NCBI GenBank assembly: GCA_023435895.1
Contig: JAEZLH010000011.1
Span: 60,932-124,931, forward strand
From: Bacillota bacterium
GTDB lineage: Bacteria; Bacillota; Clostridia; Lachnospirales; Lachnospiraceae
Length of the DNA stretch: 64,000 bases
Reading direction: 5' to 3'
In this document: one piece after another, positions 16,393 to 25,136 of the stretch
How positions within the stretch are numbered: position 1 is the first letter of the stretch
Layout: every line of letters begins with the position of its first letter
Program-made: the position numbers and the translations under genes
Notes under the pieces: generated by a model
Seen by the model: only the letters and a program-made list of their open reading frames with translations
The model's database searches: none
What the model was told of the DNA's origin: nothing

Positions 16393-16900
16393 GCAGTTGC
16401 CTCCTTCTTCTTTCAACACTTCACAATAGAATCACATATATTTTCATCACGATTAGCTTTGTTACTATTTTCTCTCAGAATCTATCATTTTACCCTTAAT
16501 AAAGAGTTTATCTTATTAAATTATAATGTAGCCATAACAGTGAATACGCTATTTATTAGAGAGCTATTTTCAGACATTCTTACAAAACAGCTCCTAAGTT
16601 ATGAATACTTATGCAAATCATTTAGTTTTCATTTCGTTCGTTTTTTGCTCTTACTTTTAAGTTTTTTGCTTTTAATATTACGCCTTTCTTTATTTATCCT
16701 TCGCTTTTATCTTATCTAACTACTTATAGTCATTCATATCTTCCACCTTCATTATACGTACTCTTTCAAGCTGCTTGTCAACCATTATTTGCATAACCTC
16801 TGCTTGATTCTATATAGGACTAACACTTATTTATCATAACTTTAATAACCCATAAGTACATTATAATTAATTCAATATCTTACCTTTCTTTCCTTTAAAT
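16393..16900. other. Intergenic region, nothing recognised
   Basis: About 500 very AT-rich bases upstream of the Memo-AMMECR1 gene. A run of pyrimidine-rich sequence near 16620-16720 gives long incidental frames on the plus strand with hydrophobic low-complexity translations and no ribosome-binding site. No gene is called. Confidence 0.5.
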
Positions 16901-16940
16901 ATAAAACAACACAATTTCCTTCTCTCAGAAAATTGTGTTG
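16901..16940 (-). terminator. Rho-independent terminator of spmB
   Basis: CAACACAATTT (16907-16917) and AAATTGTGTTG (16930-16940) form an 11-bp stem with a 12-base loop. On the minus strand it is followed by TTTTAT. It lies 20 bases after the spmB stop. Confidence 0.85.
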
Positions 16941-16960
16941 CATAAGGGTCACTAACATTT

Positions 16961-17488
16961 TCAAAACACCAGACTTGTGATAATTGTGCTGGCAACCACT
17001 CCGCTAATCATAGCCACCAAGCACCCCAATAGCGTATATCTTGTTTTCTTTACTCCTGCTGCCATAAAGTATACTGCCAAGGTATAAAAGATCGTCTCCG
17101 TACTGCTCATGATGATACTTGACAGCCTGCCCAGATAAGAATCCGGCCCATGTTCCTTAAAGATATCTAGGAGCAGGCTAGTGGCGGCGGACGAAGAAAA
17201 CATTTTAATTATGACAAGGGGAACCAATTCTGATGGAAAGTGTAGGAGTTTGGTAAGTGGGTTTAACATTGCTGCCAATCCATTTAAAAAACCGGATGCC
17301 CGAAGTATCCCAATTGCTACCATAAGCCCAATCAGTGTTGGTAGTATATCGAATACAACCTTAAACCCATCCTTTGCTCCTGTAATGAAGTCATCATACA
17401 CATTCTGCTTCATCAACAGCCCCATACCAACAATATAGAATATGATGAAAGGGATCATATAATCCGATATATAGATGAGAAATCTCAT
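16961..17488 (-). CDS. spmB: Spore maturation protein B
   Basis: 175 residues, the usual length. It is a nucleoside-recognition (Gate) domain membrane protein with helices at about 8-25, 45-62, 85-105, 125-147 and 153-173, and motifs GAKDGFKVVFDILPTLIGLMVAIG and SSSAATSLLLDIFKEHGPDS. With SpmA it takes part in spore core dehydration in bacilli and clostridia. Its usual partner spmA lies 4.7 kb upstream on the same strand (22201-22794) with a fucose gene block between. A sigma-E-like promoter directly upstream would allow independent expression. Confidence 0.95.
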   Translation of the reverse strand: MRFLIYISDYMIPFIIFYIVGMGLLMKQNVYDDFITGAKDGFKVVFDILPTLIGLMVAIGILRASGFLNGLAAMLNPLTKLLHFPSELVPLVIIKMFSSSAATSLLLDIFKEHGPDSYLGRLSSIIMSSTETIFYTLAVYFMAAGVKKTRYTLLGCLVAMISGVVASTIITSLVF

Positions 17489-17518
17489 AGTTCAGATTTC
17501 CTTTCCTCCGTTTATTCT

Positions 17519-17547
17519 ATTGTATGAGCATGTAAATTTACATATAC
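17519..17547 (-). promoter_or_regulatory. Sigma-E-like sporulation promoter of spmB, overlapping a palindrome
   Basis: Minus strand: GTATATG (17547-17541), 14-base spacer, CATACAAT (17526-17519). The -10 matches the mother-cell sigma-E consensus CATACAnT fully and the spacing is right; the -35 matches partly. A perfect palindrome TGTAAATTTACA (17531-17542) lies in the spacer. GGAGG and the spmB ATG follow 20-30 bases downstream. Confidence 0.65.
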
Positions 17548-17572
17548 CTGAGAACCCTTGATTTGAGGACAA

Positions 17573-17606
17573 TAAAAAACGGACTGCTCCAACTACCAAC
17601 AGTCCG
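17573..17606 (-). terminator. Rho-independent terminator of the fucose kinase transcript
   Basis: CGGACTG (17580-17586) and CAGTCCG (17600-17606) form the stem. On the minus strand a TTTTTT run follows. It separates the kinase gene from spmB, so spmB cannot rely on read-through from the fucose genes. Confidence 0.85.
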
Positions 17607-17807
17607 CTCTATATTAACTTTCTAATATCTGATTCAGGTTTCAAAAGCCCCGTTTAACCGTAACAATGGCAATTTGCCAAAAGACTCAAGCTTTAATTGA
17701 TAATACATAAGATGTTCACAAGCACATTCCTTCTTTTGCTTTATGCAAATTACCAACTGATTTTGTTGAAAGGTCTTTTGACAACCGAATCATATTTTAC
17801 CAAAACC

Positions 17808-19187
17808 CTAAAAACTCTCCGAAACACATGCTCTGGCATCTTGTAGTGAAGAAAACACTTCGTCCGATATCATCTGAATGATTATATTACCGATTGCCGT
17901 AGCTTCTGAGGGTCCTGCCTGAACCATCCTGCCTGTATATCGTGCAGTCAGTTCATTTAAATACTTCGCATTTGAGCCACCACCGATAATGTGAATACAA
18001 TCATAATGCTTGCCGGTCAATTCTTCGATTTCAAGTAACGTTTTTGCATAGCAGGAAGCCAAACTGTTATAAATTACTGCTGCAATCTGACTAAGACTTT
18101 CCGGAATCTGTTGTTTCGTTGCTTCACAATACTGTTGTACCGCAGCAACCATACTTTCCGGGGACAGGAAGGAACTATCATTACAATCTACAATGGACGT
18201 AATCTGTTCTTTTGAAGCTCCTTCACAAATCTCATCGAAAGACTTTCCTGCCCCTATTTCCTTCCGAACGGACTGAATCATCCAAAGACCCATGATATTT
18301 TTAAGTATGCGATAGGTTTTATTATAACCACCTTCATTTGTAAAGCCCGCAATACGAGTTCCTTCCGAACAATTGGGCTCTTCTGATTCAATTCCCATCA
18401 GTGACCATGTTCCTGAGCTGATATAAAGATTATCCTTCTTCGTACTTGGTATTGCTGCCACCGCTGAACCAGTATCATGGGAAGCAGGGCATATCACCTT
18501 ACAATCAAAACCAACCTCAGCCTGCACCTGGGCAGACAGATTTCCAACCAGAGTTCCGGGCATGGTTATTTCTTTAAAGAGTTTCTTTGGTAGTCCTAAT
18601 TTATCGACCAACTCATTGTCCCAACTGCGAGTATGTACATTCAGCATTTGTCCGGTGGAAGCAATCGTATATTCCTGCTTCTTCACCCCTGTTAAGAGGA
18701 AATGATAATAATCCGGTGAAAACAACAAGTTCTCTGCCTGTTCCAAATATTCAGGGTGTGTTTTCTTTACTGCCATGAGCTGATATATCGTATTATATAC
18801 CTGCGTTTGAATTCCGGTTCTCTCATATAGCTCCCTGGAGGATAGGATTCCTTCCACTTCCTGAATCATGGCATCCGTTCTATGATCGCGATAACCCACT
18901 GCTTCTCCGATTTTATGATTCTCCTTATCCAGCAGTACAAAATCCACACCCCAGGTATCAATTCCCATACTGACAGGAATTTTGCCAAGCTGTTTGCATT
19001 TTTTTAATCCTTCTAATATCTCTTTAAAAAGCTTCTCTGTATTCCAGCACAGTACACCATTCTTTTTCTCCATGCCGTTATCAAAGCGATGCACTTCCTC
19101 TAGGCATATCTTTCCGTCAACCAGACTGCCTAAGATATGTCTTCCGCTTGAGGCTCCGATATCAACCGCCAAATAAAAAGTTTGCAT
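17808..19187 (-). CDS. FGGY-family sugar kinase, RhaB-like; probable L-fuculokinase role
   Basis: 459 residues. FGGY ATPase features are AVDIGASSGRHILG at the N-terminus (phosphate 1), MGIDTWGVDFVLLD, PASHDTGSAVAAIPS (about residues 234-248), SSGTWSLMGIES and HIIGGGSNAKYLNE near the C-terminus. The sequence is closest to rhamnulokinases. However, the gene directly follows L-fucose isomerase (112 bases apart, same strand) and no rhamnose isomerase is present, so phosphorylation of L-fuculose is the likelier job. A dual role cannot be excluded. No FucA aldolase lies in the window. Confidence 0.85.
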   Translation of the reverse strand: MQTFYLAVDIGASSGRHILGSLVDGKICLEEVHRFDNGMEKKNGVLCWNTEKLFKEILEGLKKCKQLGKIPVSMGIDTWGVDFVLLDKENHKIGEAVGYRDHRTDAMIQEVEGILSSRELYERTGIQTQVYNTIYQLMAVKKTHPEYLEQAENLLFSPDYYHFLLTGVKKQEYTIASTGQMLNVHTRSWDNELVDKLGLPKKLFKEITMPGTLVGNLSAQVQAEVGFDCKVICPASHDTGSAVAAIPSTKKDNLYISSGTWSLMGIESEEPNCSEGTRIAGFTNEGGYNKTYRILKNIMGLWMIQSVRKEIGAGKSFDEICEGASKEQITSIVDCNDSSFLSPESMVAAVQQYCEATKQQIPESLSQIAAVIYNSLASCYAKTLLEIEELTGKHYDCIHIIGGGSNAKYLNELTARYTGRMVQAGPSEATAIGNIIIQMISDEVFSSLQDARACVSESF

Positions 19188-19298
19188 GATCTATCTCCTT
19201 TATTACGAAAGAGTCAAAACCCCTCTCAAATAGAGTATAGCGACAATTTACACTTACTGTATCCAATCAGGGTTTTGAACTCTTATCCTATTTCATTA

Positions 19299-21092
19299 TT
19301 ATTTATAAAGAGGTCCGTAGGTCTGACAAGCTCTATAATCCTGTCCTTCTTTGTCCATACCAAAGGCATTCCAAGCAGCCGGTCTAAAGATCTTCTCTTC
19401 CGGAACGTTATGCATAGAAACAGGAATACGTAACATGGAACAAAGTGTGATCAGCTCCGCACCAACATGACCGTAGGATATAGCACCATGATTTGCTCCC
19501 CAGTTGTTCATTACATCGTAAGCACTACTAAAGGCACCTTCTCCGTTTATTCTTGGCGCAAACCAGGTACATGGCCAGGTGTAATCCGTTCTCTTCCATA
19601 ATGCATCAGATACATTCTCAGGAAGATTTACGGTCCATCCTTCCGCAATTTGAAGTACCGGACCAAGACCCTTCACAAGATTTAATCGAATCATCGTAAC
19701 GGGCATTTCAGCTTGAGTCACATATCTGGAAGAATAGCCGCCCCCTCTGAAGTAACCGGTATCAGCCGGATTCCAGGTAGTTGCCTCTAACATACTCTTT
19801 TGATCTTCTTCTGTTACTTCATACCAAGGTTTAATTACATTATTGCCTGCTTCGTCCTTTACTGCACCGCTGCCATCCAGACAAGCAGCACCGGAATTGA
19901 TTAAATGAATAAATCCGCCTGACTCTTTTGCCAGTCCTTCCAGTTCATAACCGGTCGCCTTCTGTACTGCCTCCGGACTCCAGTAGGTACGAACATCCGC
20001 AAAGATCTGTGCACGATTGGTCAAAAGCTTCATAAATAACATACCGATGCCGTTTAATACATCGTTCTCTGTTGCCAGTATGTAGGGTTCTCTTGTTCCA
20101 TCCCAGTCAAAGGAGGTATTTAATAACGCTTCCGGGAAATCTGCGTTGGGATAGAAATCGGTCCATTCTCTCTGTCCCTGGAAACCGGCTGCTATTGCAT
20201 TATGACCGGATGCTTCTTCTTCACATCCCTCAGGAAGATTAGGATTACCATTCATCAGATCCTTAATGATTACCATTAACTTCACAACAAATTCCCAGTC
20301 CTGATCCTTTTGTTCTCTGCTTTTTTGAACTTCTTCCGGGTTTTTATCAAAGCCTTCCTTGCAACGTTCCTTGGTCCATGCAAGCGCCTTTTGGAACTCC
20401 TCTTCATTATAGATGCCTTCTGTCATTCTACGAATAATCTCTACTTCATCTACGGATTCTACTCGCATACCAAGATATTCTTCAATAAAGGAAGAATCAA
20501 TAATGGAACCGCCGATACCCATACAGATAGAGCCAATCTGTAGATAGGATTTACCCTTCATAGAAGCAGCCGCTACTGCAGAACGTCCAAAGCGAAGCAG
20601 CTTCTCTTTTACATCCTCCGGAATGGATAAATCATCTGCATTCTGTACGTCATGTCCATAGATTCCAAATGCCGGAAGGCCCTTCTGTGCATGTGTTGCC
20701 AATACAGAAGCAAGATATACCGCACCCGGTCTCTCCGTTCCGTTAAAGCCCCATACGCCCTTTATTGTCATAGGATCCATATCCATTGTCTCCGCACCAT
20801 AACACCAGCAAGGGGTTACTGTTAAGGTAATGTCTACCCCTTCTTTACGAAACTTAGAGGCACAAGCCGCACTCTCACTTACACGACCGATTGTGGTGTC
20901 TGCAATAACTACTTTAACCGGTTCTCCATTTGAATATTTTAAGTTCTCCTCGAATAACTTTGCTGCAGCTTTTGCCATCTCCATCGTTTGATCTTCTAAG
21001 GATTCACGAACCTTTACAACACCTCTTCTGCCATCAATTGTAGGGCGAATTCCGATTACCGGATAATCGCCGATTAGTCTGTTATTTCCCAT
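19299..21092 (-). CDS. fucI: L-fucose isomerase
   Basis: 597 residues from the ATG at 21092, which has GGAGG eight bases upstream; longer frames reach 21215 but run through the promoter region. It interconverts L-fucose and L-fuculose, is Mn2+-dependent and cytosolic. Family signatures include IGIRPTIDGRRGVVKVRESLE, VTPCWCYGAETMDMDP, the SFDWDGTREPYILATENDVLNG active-site segment and NHGAISYGHVGAELITL with the late catalytic histidine. Length matches the E. coli enzyme (about 590). The AraC-type gene diverges from it across 147 bases, so induction by fucose through that regulator is likely. Confidence 0.96.
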   Translation of the reverse strand: MGNNRLIGDYPVIGIRPTIDGRRGVVKVRESLEDQTMEMAKAAAKLFEENLKYSNGEPVKVVIADTTIGRVSESAACASKFRKEGVDITLTVTPCWCYGAETMDMDPMTIKGVWGFNGTERPGAVYLASVLATHAQKGLPAFGIYGHDVQNADDLSIPEDVKEKLLRFGRSAVAAASMKGKSYLQIGSICMGIGGSIIDSSFIEEYLGMRVESVDEVEIIRRMTEGIYNEEEFQKALAWTKERCKEGFDKNPEEVQKSREQKDQDWEFVVKLMVIIKDLMNGNPNLPEGCEEEASGHNAIAAGFQGQREWTDFYPNADFPEALLNTSFDWDGTREPYILATENDVLNGIGMLFMKLLTNRAQIFADVRTYWSPEAVQKATGYELEGLAKESGGFIHLINSGAACLDGSGAVKDEAGNNVIKPWYEVTEEDQKSMLEATTWNPADTGYFRGGGYSSRYVTQAEMPVTMIRLNLVKGLGPVLQIAEGWTVNLPENVSDALWKRTDYTWPCTWFAPRINGEGAFSSAYDVMNNWGANHGAISYGHVGAELITLCSMLRIPVSMHNVPEEKIFRPAAWNAFGMDKEGQDYRACQTYGPLYK

Positions 21093-21161
21093 AATACTAC
21101 CTCCATCATATAATATGTCTGTTGTTAACTTCTTTTTAATACTCATACCAATATTATATAT

Positions 21162-21191
21162 TTGATACTTCATAAATGCTTGTGTTATAAT
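21162..21191 (+). promoter_or_regulatory. Promoter of the AraC regulator, abutting the fucI promoter region
   Basis: TTGATA (21162-21167), 18-base spacer ending in TGT, TATAAT (21186-21191): an extended -10 sigma-A promoter. On the opposite strand a TATAAT at 21158-21153 is a candidate fucI -10 without a good -35, as expected for an activator-dependent promoter. The two lie within a few bases of each other. Confidence 0.6.
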
Positions 21192-21239
21192 TACATAAAG
21201 TATAACAATATTCACTTTTTAGTTGGGAGGTATCATCGA

Positions 21240-22097
21240 ATGAAATTCTTGGATTACAGAGAGAACAAACAACAGGGAACTTTTAATTTTCCCATTGCTT
21301 ATTATCATGTCGAATCCTCTCACCCCCACTACCAAATGTCTTATCACTGGCATCCAGAATATGAGGTTATTCGCATTTTAGAGGGGAATTTTCAATTAAC
21401 GTTAAACGGAAGCTCCTATCATGCAACTGAGGGAGATGTTATTTTAATACAAGGTGGAACACTGCACGGGGGAATCCCTGAGAATTGTATTTATGAATGT
21501 ATTGTATTTGATATTAAACTATTATTAAGTAATAACAAATTATGTAATAAGCTGATTCAAAAGTTAATTCAGGACGAAGTTACCTTCTCCCCTTTGTTGC
21601 CCAAAGAGTCCTTCTTTCTTATTAATATAGTTCACGACTTATTTATGGCAATGCATAGCAAAAACACCGGCTATGAATTTGTAACTCAGGGTAAGTTATA
21701 TTCTTTGTTTGGCTTCTTATATGAAGCTCAGCTTATTAAAGAGGATACCAGCAAACCCACGGCATCCTCTCAACAGATAAAACGCTTCAAGGAAGTACTG
21801 GATTATATTGAAAATCATTATTCTGAACAGATTACTCTTGAGGATATGTCCAAGGTTGCGGGCCTGAGCCCGCGCTACCTCTGCCGCTTCTTCCGAAAAA
21901 TGACACAGCGTACCCCTACGGATTATCTGAACTATTTTCGTATTGAATGTGCCTGTGAGCTTTTGACGAACCAAGAATTATCTATAACCGATATTGCACT
22001 AAGCTGTGGTTTTAATGACATTAGTTACTTTATTAAATTCTTTCGAAGATCAAAAGGAATTACCCCAAAACAATTTCAAAAAAGCAACAAAGTATAA
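21240..22097 (+). CDS. AraC-family transcriptional regulator (probable fucose-locus activator)
   Basis: 285 residues from the ATG at 21240, with GGGAGG nine bases upstream; the longer frame from 21162 starts inside the promoter. The N-terminus is a cupin sugar-sensing domain (about 20-110: YQMSYHWHPEYEVIRILEGNF, GDVILIQGGTLHGG). The C-terminal about 100 residues hold two helix-turn-helix motifs (ITLEDMSKVAGLSPRYLCRFFRK; ITDIALSCGFNDISYFIKFFRRSKGITPKQF). It is divergent from fucI. The ligand is not shown by sequence; L-fucose or fuculose is the contextual guess. Confidence 0.9.
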   Translation: MKFLDYRENKQQGTFNFPIAYYHVESSHPHYQMSYHWHPEYEVIRILEGNFQLTLNGSSYHATEGDVILIQGGTLHGGIPENCIYECIVFDIKLLLSNNKLCNKLIQKLIQDEVTFSPLLPKESFFLINIVHDLFMAMHSKNTGYEFVTQGKLYSLFGFLYEAQLIKEDTSKPTASSQQIKRFKEVLDYIENHYSEQITLEDMSKVAGLSPRYLCRFFRKMTQRTPTDYLNYFRIECACELLTNQELSITDIALSCGFNDISYFIKFFRRSKGITPKQFQKSNKV

Positions 22098-22200
22098 TAT
22101 TGCTTTTCACCCGCAACACTCTGCAACACTTAGTGCTCCCTATAACTATGTATTGGGCTAATCCGTTTCCTGTTCTTAGTTTTATATACTATTTCCTATT

Positions 22201-22794
22201 TTAATGACTTGTTCTCCGGCTTGATACATTCCTCGCAACCACTGCAAAAATTACCCCCACTATGGTAGAACAAATGGTAGCGATTAAACCTGCTCCAAGT
22301 ATTTCAGCCGGATTTACTGAGCCATACTGACTGCGATATGCAATGATATTAACCGGTATAAGTTGAAGAGAAGATATGTTCACAATCAGCAGTGTACACA
22401 TATCATAACTGGCTACCTCGGAGTTCTTATTTAACTCCTTCAGCTCCTTCATGGCCATTAGCCCCATGGGAGTTGCTGCCCATCCTAGCCCAAGTATATT
22501 GGCAATCATATTGGATGCGATATGTTCATTAGCAATATGTCCTTTGGGAACACCGGGGTAAAGAAAACGAATGACAGGCATGAAGCCTTTGGTGAGTGCA
22601 CCAATCAGCCCGCACTTTTTTGCAATTTGCATAATTCCGGTCCACATGGACATTATGCCAAGCATAGCGATACATAGGAGTACCGCCTCCTTAGAGGAAT
22701 TGATGGTCGCCTTGCTTATTTCTCCGATATTTCCGTTAATCACTCCTATGGTAACACCAAGCACAATCATATAACCCCATAAATAATTTAGCAT
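22201..22794 (-). CDS. spmA: Spore maturation protein A
   Basis: 197 residues from the ATG at 22794 (AAGGAGAG upstream); a 20-residue extension to 22854 overlaps the promoter. It is a nucleoside-recognition domain membrane protein with helices at about 5-20, 35-55, 100-120 and 160-190. Motifs include MSMWTGIMQIAKKCGLIGAL, NMIANILGLGWAATPMGLMAMKELKELN and LIVNISSLQLIPVNIIAYR. It partners with SpmB in spore dehydration. The two genes are normally adjacent; here about 4.7 kb holding an AraC gene, fucI and a kinase gene separates them. Confidence 0.95.
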   Translation of the reverse strand: MLNYLWGYMIVLGVTIGVINGNIGEISKATINSSKEAVLLCIAMLGIMSMWTGIMQIAKKCGLIGALTKGFMPVIRFLYPGVPKGHIANEHIASNMIANILGLGWAATPMGLMAMKELKELNKNSEVASYDMCTLLIVNISSLQLIPVNIIAYRSQYGSVNPAEILGAGLIATICSTIVGVIFAVVARNVSSRRTSH

Positions 22795-22836
22795 TTTTCT
22801 CTCCTTGCATTGCCATTTACAAAATTGTCTTAAAAT

Positions 22837-22864
22837 ATTATACGTTTTTAACAAAATTTTATGA
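22837..22864 (-). promoter_or_regulatory. Possible sigma-E-like promoter of spmA
   Basis: Minus strand: TCATAAA (22864-22858), 13-base spacer, CGTATAAT (22844-22837). This fits the sigma-E consensus at five of seven -10 positions with a good -35 core. It is 43 bases before the spmA ATG. A vegetative promoter is not obvious here. Confidence 0.4.
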
Positions 22865-22999
22865 CTGTTTTTGTGTTATATTGTACAACATAGTACAAAA
22901 TATCCTGTTTTTAGCTATTTTTCGCCTCTTTTACGTCATTATACATACCACTTTTCCATTTATTGTTTATATTGTGCTATGTTTTGACAATTATTTTAG

Positions 23000-23028
23000 T
23001 TGACTATCTGGGAATTACATGATATCTT
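23000..23028 (+). promoter_or_regulatory. Candidate sigma-A promoter of abrB
   Basis: TTGACT (23000-23005), 17-base spacer, TATCTT (23023-23028), leaving a leader of about 120 bases before the abrB ATG. A second TTGACA at 22984 lacks a partner -10. Confidence 0.5.
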
Positions 23029-23154
23029 AAATAAGGTTTATACAAATAATGTAATTCATAATGATTTCAATCCCCAAAATTACAGTTTGTAATAAACTGA
23101 AAGTATTACATATTCTATTTTATTCCCCAATACACTTGAAAAAGGAGGCATACC

Positions 23155-23412
23155 ATGAAGAGCACTGGTATTGTTAGAAGACTCGACGAGTTGGGTAGAA
23201 TCACCCTTCCGATCGAATTAAGAAGAACGTTAGACGTTAGCGAGAGAGATCCATTGGAGATTTTTGTTGATGAAGGAAGAATTATTCTTCAGAAATATGA
23301 GCCCACAGATATCTTTAACGGCAACAAAGACAACTTAATTGAGTACAACGGTAAGAAAGTTTCTAAAGAAACTATTATCGAGCTTGCAAAGATTGTTGGT
23401 TTAGTTCAATAA
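23155..23412 (+). CDS. abrB: AbrB-family transition-state regulator
   Basis: 85 residues. The N-terminal swapped-hairpin AbrB domain (residues 4-50: GIVRRLDELGRITLPIELRRTLDVSERDPLEIFVDEGRIILQKY) is complete, followed by a C-terminal multimerisation tail. GGAGG precedes the ATG. AbrB proteins repress stationary-phase genes during growth. It is convergent with rsmI, as in the B. subtilis abrB region, and a strong terminator lies between the two. Several AbrB paralogues usually exist in such genomes, so orthology to B. subtilis AbrB rather than SpoVT/Abh rests on synteny. Confidence 0.93.
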   Translation: MKSTGIVRRLDELGRITLPIELRRTLDVSERDPLEIFVDEGRIILQKYEPTDIFNGNKDNLIEYNGKKVSKETIIELAKIVGLVQ

Positions 23413-23435
23413 TCTATTAACAATGTTTACATCAA

Positions 23436-23468
23436 AACAGCCTGTCGTTTTCGACAGGCTGTTTTTTT
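23436..23468 (+). terminator. Strong rho-independent terminator of abrB
   Basis: AACAGCCTGTCG (23436-23447) and CGACAGGCTGTT (23452-23463) form a 12-bp stem with a TTTT loop, then TTTTT. An A-run on the left makes it potentially bidirectional with rsmI (stop at 23498). Confidence 0.95.
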
Positions 23469-23497
23469 ATGCTGTTCTTTTATCACTACAATGGGTT

Positions 23498-24349
23498 CTA
23501 CATCTCACCATTACCCAATAATATTTGATAGATATCTCGTTTACTTACGCCCCGATCCTTCGCCACTGCCCTCATAGCATCTTTCCGATTAAGTCCTTGG
23601 CCAAGGTAAATCTCCATGTGGTCATTTAAATCCATCTGCTCCCACTGCTCCTGCTTTTCCAGCAAAAGTTCCAAAACGGATCTTCCTTCTACTACTAAAA
23701 CATACTCCCCTCTGGGCTCCTGTTGTTCAAAGGTCTGTATGGCTTCGTTTAAGGTGGTTATCCACGCCTTTTCATGCTTCTTGGTCAATTCCTTCACTAT
23801 GGTTATTTTACGCTCTCCTAGGGCCTCATAAAGCTCCTTCAGTGTCTTCACCAATCGATGAGGTGCCTCGTACAAAATAATAGTTCTACTCTCGTCCTTC
23901 AACTCACTGAGCGTACGTTTTAATTCTTTCTTATCCTGGGGTAAGAAAGCTTCAAAGCAAAATCTTCTTGTAGATAGACCGGATAACGTAAGCGCAGTAA
24001 CAGCTGCACACGCACCGGGCAACGACGTCACTTCAATTCCTGCTTCATAGGCCTGTTTTACCAGCTCTTCACCCGGGTCAGAAATACCTGGAGTACCTGC
24101 ATCCGTAATTAAAGCGATATTTTGACCACTCTTTAACTGCTCCACAAGGTATCTGGCCTTATCGACCTTATTGAACTCATGATAACTGGTCATAGGGGTC
24201 TTTATCTCAAAATGATTGAGCAGTTTAATGCTATGTCTGGTATCTTCTGCTGCAATCAAATCTACTTCCTTCAATACTCGCACCACACGGTAAGTGATAT
24301 CCTCAAGATTGCCGATGGGTGTAGCACATAAGTATAATATTCCGGACAT
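23498..24349 (-). CDS. rsmI: 16S rRNA (cytidine(1402)-2'-O)-methyltransferase
   Basis: 283 residues from the ATG at 24349 (AAAGGACG eight bases upstream; the family starts MSGxLYLxATPIGNL). It uses SAM to 2'-O-methylate C1402 in the decoding centre. Tetrapyrrole-methylase fold signatures are LYLCATPIGNLEDITYR, AEDTRHSIKLL, ALITDAGTPGISDPGEELV and LPGACAAVTALTLSGL. Length is usual (about 280). It follows the trmN6-like gene after 28 bases, matching the B. subtilis yabB-yabC order. Confidence 0.96.
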   Translation of the reverse strand: MSGILYLCATPIGNLEDITYRVVRVLKEVDLIAAEDTRHSIKLLNHFEIKTPMTSYHEFNKVDKARYLVEQLKSGQNIALITDAGTPGISDPGEELVKQAYEAGIEVTSLPGACAAVTALTLSGLSTRRFCFEAFLPQDKKELKRTLSELKDESRTIILYEAPHRLVKTLKELYEALGERKITIVKELTKKHEKAWITTLNEAIQTFEQQEPRGEYVLVVEGRSVLELLLEKQEQWEQMDLNDHMEIYLGQGLNRKDAMRAVAKDRGVSKRDIYQILLGNGEM

Positions 24350-24377
24350 TGGAATCACGTCCTTTCTTTTCATTCTA

Positions 24378-25136
24378 TCAATACCCGTATATATCGTAAA
24401 TTTCATCGGTATACACATTGGGTTCCTTATATACGATTAAGGGGGCTTCCACTTTAATCATAGATTTACCCCCTTTTATACATTCAATCAGTACCATATT
24501 GGGTTCCTTATCAATATAAGGATGTACCAACTTCATTCTCTTTGGCTCTAATTTGTAATCCGTTAAGGTCTTTATAATTTCCACCAATCGAAATGGTCTG
24601 TGGACCAAATAAAATCTTCCATTAGGCTTTAATACCTTATTTGCCTCTCTGACCACATCTTCTAGTGTACATAATATCTCATGCCTTGCAATTGCTTTCG
24701 CTTCGCCCGGATTTACAATCCCATGGTTATGATTCATATAAGGGGGATTGCTGGTAACAACATCAAAGGAAGCCGAACCAAACAGCGTCTGGGCTTCCTT
24801 GATATCTCCTACCACAATATTTACTTTATCGCCAAGCTGATTAAGCAAAACGCTCCGCTTTGCCATATCTGCGCTCTCTTCTTGAATCTCAAGCCCTGTA
24901 AAGTGCTTTCCCTGGGTCTTTGCCTCCAAAAGTATTGGTATAATTCCTGTACCTGTACCTAGATCAAGCATGACTTCCCCGGGGTTTACCTTTGCAAAGC
25001 CGGATAAGAGTACCGCATCCATGCCAAAGCAGAACTTTTTTGTATTCTGAATGATTTTATATTGATTTCTGTGAAGGTCATCAACCCTTTCTCCGGGTTT
25101 TATAAGACCTTCGTATTCAAACTCTTTATTCATCAT
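24378..25136 (-). CDS. tRNA1(Val) (adenine(37)-N6)-methyltransferase-like protein
   Basis: 252 residues from the ATG at 25136 (or 25133); both lie inside the last codons of ricT. The class I methyltransferase SAM-binding motif is MLDLGTGTGIIPILL, the acidic loop GLEIQEES, and the catalytic motif SNPPYMNHNHG (NPPY, typical of N6-adenine or glutamine amino methylation). It belongs to the TrmN6/YfiC/YabB family. Its substrate in Gram-positives is probably tRNA A37, by homology. It sits between ricT and rsmI in a tightly packed operon. Confidence 0.9.
   Translation of the reverse strand: MMNKEFEYEGLIKPGERVDDLHRNQYKIIQNTKKFCFGMDAVLLSGFAKVNPGEVMLDLGTGTGIIPILLEAKTQGKHFTGLEIQEESADMAKRSVLLNQLGDKVNIVVGDIKEAQTLFGSASFDVVTSNPPYMNHNHGIVNPGEAKAIARHEILCTLEDVVREANKVLKPNGRFYLVHRPFRLVEIIKTLTDYKLEPKRMKLVHPYIDKEPNMVLIECIKGGKSMIKVEAPLIVYKEPNVYTDEIYDIYGY

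Noticed and set aside
16459..16719. Hydrophobic 86-codon plus-strand frame
   Set aside because: A pyrimidine-rich intergenic stretch gives Leu/Phe/Ser runs by composition; no ribosome-binding site.
21093..21215. Upstream extension of FucI
   Set aside because: The extension runs through the divergent promoter region, lacks a ribosome-binding site and is not part of the family; the ATG at 21092 has GGAGG.
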